DNA of 36,677 bases from Actinomyces sp. ICM47 (GTDB lineage: Bacteria; Actinomycetota; Actinomycetes; Actinomycetales; Actinomycetaceae). Shown here piece by piece: positions 1 through 6,278 of the stretch (position 1 is its first letter; the number at the start of each line of letters is the position of its first letter). The translations under genes were made by a program, and so were the position numbers. The notes under the pieces are model-generated. The model was given only the letters and a program-made list of their open reading frames with translations, did no database searches and was not told the DNA's origin. Location: assembly GCF_000278725.1 (NCBI RefSeq), contig NZ_ALCA01000024.1, positions 1 through 36,677 of the forward strand, read 5' to 3'.

Positions 1-112
1 CGAGGTCCTTTGAAGATCGCGGGGGTTGAAGTCCGCTCATCATCAAGGACCTCAACCTCTACCCGCAACCCCCGACCAACACCCACTCACCCACACTCAA
101 CTCAGAAGAGCC
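1..112 (-). repeat. ISL3-family IS end, copy A
   Basis: This 112-bp stretch is repeated at 375-486 with only three differences, and its reverse complement matches the start of the IS copy at 23875. It ends in GAAGAGCC, which reads GGCTCTTC from the outside, like the termini of the other ISL3 elements here. It contains the internal inverted pair GAGGTCCTT / AAGGACCTC that precedes the transposase start in these elements. The adjoining transposase has been replaced by a fragment of another copy at base 113. Confidence 0.75.
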
Positions 113-372
113 CGTTTATGCCACCGGATCCGCGCCGGGACCCCGGCCCAGGGCGCGTCGACCACCTCCACCACCACACGCCCGTGGCCTTGAGCAAGTC
201 ACCCCACACCCAGGGCACCCCGCCAGCTGGTTGCACGACTCAACATCGAGCACCAGAGCATCTGGGGTGCGAGCCACGCTCATCAGATGGAAGCCCTCCA
301 AACCGACGAGCAGATCACACCGATCACAACGATCAAGCGACACGGAGCAGCAGCAGGTAGGGTGACACGCCG
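113..372 (-). pseudogene. ISL3 transposase, N-terminal fragment
   Basis: On the minus strand this encodes the zinc-finger-like N-terminus of an ISL3-family transposase (CDRCDLLVGLEGFHLMSV, then VESCNQLAGCPGCGV). It closely matches the first 80 or so codons of the copy at 23989. The ATG is lost, a frameshift follows CPGCGV, and the fragment ends abruptly at 113, where it meets the terminal repeat of another copy. It is a nested or recombined IS remnant with no function. Confidence 0.8.
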
Positions 373-374
373 CC

Positions 375-486
375 CGAGGTCCTTTGAAGATCGCGGGGGT
401 TGAAGTCCGCTCATCATCAAGGACCTCAACCTCTACCCGCAACCCCCGACCAACACCCGGTCACCCACACTCAACTCGGAAGAGCC
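375..486 (-). repeat. ISL3-family IS end, copy B
   Basis: This is the second copy of the 112-bp end at 1-112, in direct orientation, with three mismatches. It lies directly upstream (minus-strand sense) of the transposase fragment at 113-372, so it is that fragment's original end. It carries the subterminal hairpin and the GGCTCTTC-type tip at 486. The following gene's ribosome-binding site begins about 20 bp beyond it. Confidence 0.8.
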
Positions 487-518
487 ACATTTCTGCAGGG
501 TTGACAAACGGAGAAAGT

Positions 519-1043
519 ATGAGTATGTTTATAAACATGCCTACGAAGAATATTTACGTCTCAGAAGCGGATATGGAACTATTCGAACGAGCTGCGCAGC
601 ATGCGGAAAGTGTTTCAGCGGCTGTCATCCAAGCGCTTCAGGACTATTTGACCAACCGACATAACACTGAAAGAGGTTACGGAAGAATAGAACTAGCGCT
701 CTGCGAAAACGGTTCGCGGAGGAAGGTGATGTTTTACGGTCGAGAGATAGTCCGTGTTGAACGCCCTGTGGATGGTGGCGTCCAAATTAATACAATTTAC
801 GAAACGGCAAAAGGGCAGCTCGCTGTTGCAACAAAAATCCGCAGGCTTTTACCTGATGAGGTTAAAGGGAGCTACCGAATCTGGGATCATCCTGAGACCT
901 GGTCGCGAGAGTTCTGGTTAATAGGTGACAAAACGCTAGAGGTATATCCAGATATTGCACAGCTGGAGTTGGTGGATGCGTACTTGGCTGAGCAATGTAA
1001 ATCCGCGCTTTCAGCAAAACCCTACGAGGTATTGGATATTTAA
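519..1043 (+). CDS. EXLDI-type small protein
   Basis: This 174-residue protein has an N-terminal segment resembling a ribbon-helix-helix DNA-binding fold (about residues 1-45, from MPTKNIYVSEADMELFERAA to VIQALQDYLT). A beta-rich domain of unknown function follows. It ends exactly in EVLDI, the C-terminal EXLDI signature that names an uncharacterised family (TIGR04342, from memory). I chose ATG 519 because GGAG lies 6 bp upstream; the frame is open further back to 384, but only through IS sequence. An ABC ATPase gene begins one base after the stop, so the two were probably co-transcribed, and the protein may regulate or assist that lost transporter. GC is clearly lower than in the core genes, which suggests transfer. 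The family call rests on the C-terminal motif and length. Confidence 0.75.
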   Translation: MSMFINMPTKNIYVSEADMELFERAAQHAESVSAAVIQALQDYLTNRHNTERGYGRIELALCENGSRRKVMFYGREIVRVERPVDGGVQINTIYETAKGQLAVATKIRRLLPDEVKGSYRIWDHPETWSREFWLIGDKTLEVYPDIAQLELVDAYLAEQCKSALSAKPYEVLDI

Positions 1044-1044
1044 C

Positions 1045-1109
1045 ATGCAAGGAATTGAAAATGGCGGCCCTCTCCTTATGGTGGACTCAGTGACAAAGAG
1101 ATATAACCT
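1045..1109 (+). pseudogene. ABC transporter ATPase, 5' stub cut by IS
   Basis: An ATG starts one base after the EXLDI gene stop. The frame reads MQGIENGGPLLMVDSVTKRY and then runs into the IS terminus at 1110. The LLMVDSVTKRY segment is the typical first beta strand of an ABC ATPase (consensus like I.v.dvtKrYg, just before the A-loop). The Walker A and everything after it are missing, and the sequence beyond the far IS end at 2548 does not resume the gene. This is the stub of an EXLDI-linked transporter lost through IS insertion or deletion. Confidence 0.55.
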
Positions 1110-1115
1110 GGTTCT

Positions 1116-2429
1116 TCATAAGTGGGGGTGTAGTTGGGGTTTGAAGCCTCCTGTTTCGAGGAGGCAGCGGGTGATGTAGTTGGTGAGGTTGCGGAATCCG
1201 AGTGCGGATCCGCGTAGGTGTTCGAGGGGGTGCGTTGATGGCTTCGGTGGGGCCGTTGCTGGTGTGGGGGTGGTCGAAGTAGGCCAGGATGTCCCGGGAT
1301 CGGCGTTTGAGTGTTCTTCCCAGTGTGATGAGCTCGGTTAGGCTCCTAGGCACGTCCGCGTCGCTGAGACGGTCTATTTCGGCTTGTATCAGGGCCTTAC
1401 CGCGGATTTTGTTGGGATCGCGGTAGGCGTCGGGTGATGTTCTGGTAGACGCTCCAGGTGACCTCGAGTGCGACGTGCTCGTCGCTGGAAAACAGGTCGA
1501 GTATCTGGTGCTGCTGACGCGCGGTGAGTAGGCAGGATCTGGTGTGCAGCATCCTGCGGGCCTTGTAGAGGGGGTCCGTGGAGCGCCCGCGCCGGTGGTG
1601 GAGTTCTTGCCCGGTGCGCCTTCGGCACTCATCCAAGGCGTTGCCAGCCAGGTGCACGACGTGGAAGGGATCCGTGACCGTGGTCGCGCCGGGGAGTTCT
1701 TCGGCGGCAGCGCTCTTGAACCCGGTGAATCCATCCATTGCGACGATCTCGATGCGCTCGCGCCACGTGTCGGGCTGGGAGGCCAGCCAGGTTTTGAACA
1801 CTTTTTTGGAGCGGCCCGGGACCATGTCCAAGAGTCGGGAGGGGCCACTGCGGTCGCGGATGGGCGTCAAGTCCAAGATGACGGTGGCATATTTGTCTCC
1901 GTAGGGTGTGTGGCGCCATACGTGTTCATCCACGCCGATGACTCGCACGCCTTCAAACCGGGTCGGGTCGTTGATCAGTGGGCGCTCTCCTTCGGCCAGG
2001 ACAGCGGTGTTAGCGGCTCTTCCAGGACACGCCCAGGGCCTGGGCGATGCGCGCCACCGTCAGATGGTGGACGACCAGCCCAGTGAGCGCCCAGCGCACC
2101 GCCGCCCGTGAGAGCTTGGCGCGCGGATCGGCCGCTTGGCTCATGTCCTGGCGCCACACGTGAGCGCACTCTGGGCACCGGTAGCGGCGCACGCTCACAT
2201 GCAAAATCGTGGGGCGCCACCCGTAAGGTTCGTGCGCCAAGCGCCTGACTACCGTGTCACGTGCCTCGCCCTGGCACCCGCAGCGTCGGCACCACCGGTC
2301 CTCACCAACGATGCGGCATGCCAACACTGCGTGGTCTGGCCACATGCGCTGGCCGGTCACTTCCAGGCCCAGGTCATCCAGGTGCGTGAACGTGCTCAGG
2401 TCGGGGCGATCAAAGGTAGTATTGGGCAT
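1116..2429 (-). pseudogene. ISL3-family transposase, three frameshifts
   Basis: The conceptual protein is a full-length ISL3 transposase. It has an N-terminal Cys-rich zinc-finger region (CRRCGCQ, later CPEC) and a helix-turn-helix (VARIAQALGVSWK). The DDE domain begins RVIGVDEHVW and VAMDGF, and the C-terminal part includes SNGPTEAIN. The frame breaks near 2017 after GVSWK, near 1435 before AYRDPNK, and near 1230 after TEAIN. In the last frame the protein ends LHPHL at a stop inside the left terminal repeat. With three frameshifts the element cannot transpose on its own. Confidence 0.88.
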
Positions 2430-2430
2430 G

Positions 2431-2483
2431 TCGAGGTCTTTCGGATGGACGGTGTAGGAATCTCCATCATCGAAAGACCTCGA
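2431..2483. other. Subterminal hairpin upstream of IS transposase
   Basis: TCGAGGTCTTTCG (2431-2443) and CGAAAGACCTCGA (2471-2483) form a perfect 13-bp inverted repeat directly before the transposase start. The other ISL3 copies have the equivalent GAGGTCCTT / AAGGACCTC pair in the same place. The pairing is conserved although the bases differ, so it is likely a regulatory or transposase-binding structure of this IS group. Confidence 0.6.
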
Positions 2484-2612
2484 CCCCTACACAACCACGA
2501 CACGCCCAACTCCACCCACCACACCTACACCCTCAAATGCGAAGAGCCGCTTTGCCGTCACTTGGAAACCTATCCGTTGGAAGTGCACATATCCTCACAT
2601 ACGGTTTACCAA

Positions 2613-2629
2613 GCATAGTATAACTATGC
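2613..2629 (-). terminator. Small perfect palindrome at the lanG-like stop
   Basis: GCATAGT-ATA-ACTATGC is a 7-bp perfect stem that includes the stop codon of the lanG-like gene. It could terminate or stabilise the end of the immunity operon transcript. There is no U-tract, so its function is uncertain. Confidence 0.35.
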
Positions 2630-3244
2630 ACGTTTCACCGACCTCAGTAAAAACCCTGAACTTATCGCAGCCAACAGAATCCCGGTAGAAAATATATAGC
2701 CAAAGGTGGCACCTTTTGAAACCCAAGTCGTGGGAACGACAGCAAACAAAACAGGTGAGTTTGCAAAATCACCAGTGCTAATCGGAAGACCTGCCACCAC
2801 AAAAAAGATGATAACAATCCATGAAACTAATGAAGTAGTCCAAAGCCGAAGCGCAAAACAGGCCAGAGTTAGCACAACCGAAGAAAAAACAAGTACTAAA
2901 GCAGTATGACTCGACAGTGACTCATTAACAAGCTTGCCAATGATAGAGACATAAAGCAGACTCAAACAAAGGTTAACTACTTGTGCGAGAAGCAACGATT
3001 TAGCAATGAATCGGAGCAGAACTTTATCGTGAATGCTAAACGATATATACGAGGCAGGGACCTTAGCATGCGACAAAGCTAGACCTGCCGTGGCAATTGG
3101 GAGCGTGATGAGTAACGCGGATTGCGCTACGGCAATGATATTTCCATAACGGAGAAACAGCAGCGGAAGAACTAGTGCACCGATATAAGCGATCGTGACC
3201 CAACGAATGATTGCGATTCGCTCGATAGAACACAAAAACTTCAT
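2624..3244 (-). CDS. Lantibiotic immunity ABC permease, LanG-like
   Basis: This 206-residue integral membrane protein has about six hydrophobic segments (for example WVTIAYIGALVLPLLFLRYG, and SWIVIIFFVVAGLPI). It is the third gene of the lanFEG-like operon and overlaps the preceding permease by 4 bp (ATGA), with AAAGGAG about 9 bases before its ATG. LanG subunits are usually around 210-250 residues with six membrane spans. They pair with LanE and LanF to expel the cell's own lantibiotic from the membrane. Sequence alone does not separate LanE from LanG; I assigned the names by order and size. The gene is AT-richer than the core genes, and the IS starts 75 bp downstream of its end. Confidence 0.6.
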   Translation of the reverse strand: MKFLCSIERIAIIRWVTIAYIGALVLPLLFLRYGNIIAVAQSALLITLPIATAGLALSHAKVPASYISFSIHDKVLLRFIAKSLLLAQVVNLCLSLLYVSIIGKLVNESLSSHTALVLVFSSVVLTLACFALRLWTTSLVSWIVIIFFVVAGLPISTGDFANSPVLFAVVPTTWVSKGATFGYIFSTGILLAAISSGFLLRSVKRA

Positions 3245-3966
3245 TTTCTTACTGCTCCTTTACTTCGAAACCTAGCCACAAGAACATAGATAATAATTAG
3301 GATTGCTATCGGGATAAGCTCAGAGAAACCGAAATTTGATTGCTCCTGGATATCTACGAACGAGTTTGTGGTACCATTGAGATTCAGCCCTACCAAGTGG
3401 ACGGCGTTTGATATGTATGGGGTAGCATTGTCAGCTAGGTTACGGGGTAGCACTATCCAGAAGTACAGAAGAACACCTGAAATTACCGCGGCAGCCGGAG
3501 GTCTTGAAAGACTTTCTAATGTTGAGTAGATCAGAGCAATTAGTATACTTTGGAAGGTAAGAAAGCAAAGCAGGGTCGCTAGCCCTGAGTGCATCTTCGA
3601 ACCAGACAAAACCATTGTTAGATCGAATAACAGCACACTAAGCAGGTTCACAAGAATTATTAAAAGCGTTCGACAGATAGTGCGCAGGACGCTAGGTAAC
3701 CAAGCAATGTATACCTGCCGAGGCAAACCCCCATAGTGGACCTCGGAAACCCTAGCATCAAGTATAAAGAGTAATGCGAGGGAAATCAGTGGCTGCGTTC
3801 CAGTAAAGAAGAAGCTGTATCCCCCTATTATTGGAGTTCCGCTTGCCTCACTTGAAATCCATGCGCCGAGGAATAGCGACGCCATTGAGCCCAAGATAGC
3901 CGCGAGAATATACCAGATATTCCAATAGTAAGTAAGCAAAGCACGGATAGCTGAAGTGATTGGCAT
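3241..3966 (-). CDS. Lantibiotic immunity ABC permease, LanE-like
   Basis: This 241-residue membrane protein has about six spans, including WNIWYILAAILGSMASLFLG near the N-terminus and LIPIAILIIIYVLVA near the C-terminus. It follows the ATPase gene by only 4 bp. Its ribosome-binding site GGAGGTAG overlaps the ATPase stop codon, so the two are translationally coupled. Length and topology fit the LanE/MutE/EpiE type of ABC-2 permease. Such subunits form the immunity exporter that removes lantibiotics from the membrane. The specific role rests on the E/D-loop ATPase and the precursor gene upstream; on its own it would be only an ABC-2 type permease. Confidence 0.62.
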   Translation of the reverse strand: MPITSAIRALLTYYWNIWYILAAILGSMASLFLGAWISSEASGTPIIGGYSFFFTGTQPLISLALLFILDARVSEVHYGGLPRQVYIAWLPSVLRTICRTLLIILVNLLSVLLFDLTMVLSGSKMHSGLATLLCFLTFQSILIALIYSTLESLSRPPAAAVISGVLLYFWIVLPRNLADNATPYISNAVHLVGLNLNGTTNSFVDIQEQSNFGFSELIPIAILIIIYVLVARFRSKGAVRK

Positions 3967-3970
3967 GGCC

Positions 3971-4627
3971 CTACCTCCGGTGATATAGGTCCGCGAGATT
4001 CACGCCGTTGAGGTCGGGGATATGCAAAGCGTTGCCGTTACGAACTACGATACACTCATCCGGGACGCCTTGAATCTCATGGAGGAGGTGCGTTGATATT
4101 ACAACGCAGTTCCCTTCGTCCCGATAACGACGAAGCGTCGCAGACAAGGAGACCATGCCATCTGGATCCAAACCATTCTGTGGCTCATCAAGGAACAAAA
4201 ACTTTGGTCTAGACAATAAAGCAAGACAAAGCTCCAGCCGTTCCTTCATGCCGGTCGAGTAGTCCTTGGCTTTCCGCCGGTGGGCAGCGCGGACTATGCC
4301 CACACTATCCAAGGCCGACTCAGGATCAACATCCAGACCCCAGAATGCCGCGACGACCTGTACATTTTGTTTACCACTCAGATACGGAAAGTAGCTTGGA
4401 TGGTCGATTGCAGCTGACATTTCGCTAATGTCTGTCTGATCGTATCTAATGTGGCCACTTACTGGTTTTATCCGACCGAGGAGCGTTTTCATTAAGGTGG
4501 TTTTACCTGCTCCATTTGGTCCAAGGAGGCAGATTATCCTGCCAGTATTTAGCTGCAAGTTAATGCCGCTCACTACTGGGGAATTCTTGTACCCAACCGA
4601 CAAATCAGTTACCGATATAGCTGGCAT
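3971..4627 (-). CDS. Lantibiotic immunity ABC ATPase, LanF-like
   Basis: This 218-residue cytoplasmic ABC ATPase would power the two downstream permeases. It has Walker A GPNGAGKT (36-43), a signature variant STGMK (124-128), Walker B FLFLDEP (143-149), D-loop GLDP and the switch histidine H180. The usual Q-loop glutamine is replaced: the sequence is AIDHPSYFPYLSGKQN with D75. Lantibiotic-immunity (LanF) and related ATPases have the equivalent IExPxxYxxL 'E-loop', so this acidic residue is a useful marker. The start ATG 4627 follows AAAGGTAGGCC. The gene sits 10 bp after the precursor frame's stop and just downstream of a strong hairpin, the layout in which a structural gene is transcribed more than its immunity genes. 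Confidence 0.78.
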   Translation of the reverse strand: MPAISVTDLSVGYKNSPVVSGINLQLNTGRIICLLGPNGAGKTTLMKTLLGRIKPVSGHIRYDQTDISEMSAAIDHPSYFPYLSGKQNVQVVAAFWGLDVDPESALDSVGIVRAAHRRKAKDYSTGMKERLELCLALLSRPKFLFLDEPQNGLDPDGMVSLSATLRRYRDEGNCVVISTHLLHEIQGVPDECIVVRNGNALHIPDLNGVNLADLYHRR

Positions 4628-4637
4628 GGCCTACCTT

Positions 4638-4877
4638 TCAAAGAAAACGGCCCTGGAGGTAAGGCCTAGGACGCCTTACCTCCAGGGCCGACTGGTGTGA
4701 CAAAGCTACTAACTGCGTGAAGCCAACAGAGATGCTGCAGACGTTAGTACACTGGGTAGTGAAGCGTGCAATGCCGCCGGTCGGGCGCCCAGGGGTGCAC
4801 AGGAACTTCGAGGCGATTTGAGGACAAACGGCTTCCTCAACCTCTTCAACACGGGTGTCAAGGTCAAAGGGGACCAT
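4638..4877 (-). CDS. Class I lantibiotic precursor, nisin/gallidermin-like (probably decayed)
   Basis: The 79-codon frame begins MVPFDLDTRV. FDLD matches the F(N/D)LD box of class I lanthipeptide leaders, and F lies 17 residues before the likely cleavage site, close to nisin's 18. The leader ends in PQ (residues 19-20), as in subtilin. The core starts IASKFLCTPG (21-30), the first ten residues of gallidermin, and later has CTNVCSISV, resembling the nisin tail CHCSIHVS. Serine 3 and Cys7 of the core could form ring A; T20/C23 and T24/C27 could form tail rings. Core positions 11 and 19, cysteines in nisin, are Arg (CGC) and Phe (TTC), each one base from TGC. The frame then runs through the hairpin to a TGA at 4638, so the natural stop may be lost. 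The ATG is the first start after an in-frame stop; GAGAGA lies upstream. No lanB, C, T, P or R/K genes are in the window. Confidence 0.68.
   Translation of the reverse strand: MVPFDLDTRVEEVEEAVCPQIASKFLCTPGRPTGGIARFTTQCTNVCSISVGFTQLVALSHQSALEVRRPRPYLQGRFL
4648..4690 (-). terminator. Attenuator-like hairpin between precursor and immunity genes
   Basis: CGGCCCTGGAGGTAAGGC (4648-4665) and its perfect 18-bp complement (4673-4690) flank a 7-base loop. On the minus strand the stem is followed by TTTTCTTT, as in an intrinsic terminator, and then by the ribosome-binding site and ATG of the LanF-like gene. Class I lantibiotic operons often carry a partial terminator directly after the structural gene. 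Its overlap with the last codons of the precursor frame is unusual. Confidence 0.85.
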
Positions 4878-4931
4878 GACTTGTCCAATCTCTCAGAATC
4901 TGAACATATTCGGGTAACAGAAAGTTACCTG

Positions 4932-4974
4932 CGTCACTATGGTACAATAAGGCTAAGCCGAATGCAAGGTTCGG
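4932..4974 (-). promoter_or_regulatory. Candidate promoter of the lantibiotic locus
   Basis: On the minus strand TTGCAT (4967-4962) and TACCAT (4944-4939) are separated by 17 bp. This places a start near 4932, about 55 bases before the precursor ATG. The -35 box lies inside an inverted repeat GCCGAA-CCTTGCA-TTCGGC (4956-4974), which could be an operator. The boxes match consensus only moderately. Confidence 0.4.
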
Positions 4975-4977
4975 CAG

Positions 4978-5420
4978 GGGCAACTTTTAGAATGTTCAGA
5001 TCCGACTATGATTTAGCCTAATTGCGCTCCTTCGAGATTGAGGTAAGCCTACCTATTTGGATAACCAGGTAATTGTAAGATACAAAATATAGCTAATGTA
5101 AACCATGGTCCAGCAAGGGTGAAGTACCACCTCAGTACACGCGTGGTCCAAATCCAACATGTCCCGGTTTTTCAAACTCGGTCTCCGGGCCTTCCTTGGG
5201 ACCTTGCCGTTTCCTGGTTGATCTGTAGGAGCACGAGGCCGTACTTTTTGACGCGGAGCTGAACCCTTTGACGCAAGGCCACATTTTTGACGCTTTCTGC
5301 CTCGACGCACCGAGCGAACCCCTGAGTCACCCCTCCGAGGCTCCGATCAGCCGCCGTCAGGGACTCCTCCACGGCACCACACACCCGGCTTTAACACCCC
5401 AAAACCGCCACAGAACAGTA
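4978..5420. other. Intergenic stretch without a recognisable gene
   Basis: No reading frame here has a convincing start, codon bias or family resemblance. The composition changes from AT-rich (island side) to GC-rich (tRNA side) around 5100-5160, which probably marks the island boundary. It contains three direct copies of TTTGACGC (5247-5254, 5267-5274, 5286-5293) and one copy of ACGAGGCCGT (5233-5242). Confidence 0.5.
5247..5293 (+). repeat. Three direct TTTGACGC repeats
   Basis: TTTGACGC occurs at 5247, 5267 and 5286, spaced 20 and 19 bp start to start, about two helical turns. The first and third copies are preceded by additional Ts. A fourth, inverted copy (GCGTCAAA) lies at 5589-5596 between the two tRNA genes. 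Regular spacing on one face of the helix suggests a protein-binding array, but no regulated gene is obvious. Confidence 0.4.
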
Positions 5421-5485
5421 AAAACGCCACCCTGGATAGTTCCTGGCCGTGCCGGAAACCTTTGTATCCAGAGTGACGTTTTTTT
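5420..5485. terminator. Bidirectional intrinsic terminator next to tRNA-Gly
   Basis: ACGCCACCCTGGATA (5424-5438) pairs with TATCCAGAGTGACGT (5465-5479) with two wobble positions, enclosing a second GTTCC/GGAAAC pairing. A run of T follows on the plus strand and a run of five T on the minus strand. It would end the tRNA-Gly transcript and isolate it from the island. Confidence 0.8.
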
Positions 5486-5558
5486 GGAGCGGATGACGGG
5501 AATCGAACCCGCGTGATCTGCTTGGAAGGCAGAGGCTCTACCATTGAGCTACATCCGC
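5485..5558 (-). tRNA. tRNA-Gly (TCC)
   Basis: The minus strand starts GCGGATGTAGCTCAATGG and folds into a standard cloverleaf. The anticodon stem TCTGC/GCAGA carries loop CTTCCAA, giving anticodon TCC for GGA codons. The T-arm is GCGGG-TTCGATT-CCCGT. The 3' CCA is encoded at 5485-5487. The bidirectional terminator follows directly. Confidence 0.96.
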
Positions 5559-5658
5559 GTACCCCCGAGGGGGACACGGAAGATCCTAGCGTCAAACGTC
5601 CACGTGCGCGACATTTAGCATCCACTCCCGTATGATGGTGCATCGGACACGAGTCCTT

Positions 5659-5735
<77 letters not shown>

Positions 5736-5779
5736 TCAGCGGCAGCACTGTCGCTCAAAACGTCAGCAGGGGAGAGGCC

Positions 5780-6061
5780 ATGCCGTCCTATCGCACCATC
5801 ATGACGGTCACCACCCTCGCACCCGGCCGGGCCCCCGAAGAAGTTGAGCAGGCGGCGCGTGCCGTCACCCGACTCGAATCCTGGGACATTGCCATCGCCG
5901 CAGGTCAGCCTCGTGTGACAGCGCGCTTCACCGCCGTCGACGACTCCGAGGCCCGGGCTACTCACGCTGCTATCGTCGGCGGCGTGCGTCAGGTCGCCGA
6001 CGTGCCTCGCGCGCGTCTGGCCGCCGTCGTGCGTGGCCGTTCCCACTACCTGACAACCTGA
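5780..6061 (+). CDS. Conserved-looking small protein of unknown function
   Basis: This 93-residue soluble protein (MPSYRTIMTVTTLAPGRAPE...) has no signal peptide, membrane span or motif I recognise. The start is supported by GGGGAGAGG six bases upstream of ATG 5780. Codon use is that of the core genes, with G or C strongly preferred at third positions. It has an alternating alpha/beta pattern (VEQAARAVTRLESWDIAIAA; ARFTAVDD). It lies 44 bp after tRNA-Pro in the same direction and may be read from its own promoter. I cannot assign a function. Confidence 0.75.
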   Translation: MPSYRTIMTVTTLAPGRAPEEVEQAARAVTRLESWDIAIAAGQPRVTARFTAVDDSEARATHAAIVGGVRQVADVPRARLAAVVRGRSHYLTT

Positions 6062-6278
6062 GGACACGCGACCCGACGCCTCTGCTCCGGCCTCGTCACC
6101 CAGGCGCACGAGACGTCACGCGTGTGTAATTGCGCACGAGATCAGGCCGTGATCGGGTCCATACGCCCGATTTGGCACGGCGAAGAGAGACATCGCCGGG
6201 GCCGTGGCGTACACTGAGCGAGTTGTCATGCGCCCGAAGTGGGCGTTCCCCTATTCGTAGACTACGGAGCGTACGCAC

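Larger units (their letters stand above)
1110..2548 (-). mobile_element. ISL3-family insertion sequence, degenerate
   Basis: The element is about 1.44 kb. Its ends are imperfect inverted repeats: GGTTCTTCATAAGTGGGGGT at the left and, read inward from the right, GGCTCTTCGCATTTGAGGGT. The single transposase fills it on the minus strand. No matching 8-bp target duplication is present (TATAACCT on the left, GCTTTGCC on the right). ISL3 elements normally make one, so the flanks were probably rearranged after insertion. The element separates the truncated EXLDI/ABC region from the lantibiotic immunity operon. Confidence 0.85.

Noticed and set aside
4648..4690. Riboswitch in the leader of the ABC operon
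   Set aside because: A single perfect stem with T-tract has no aptamer-like conserved core; an attenuator or partial terminator explains it.
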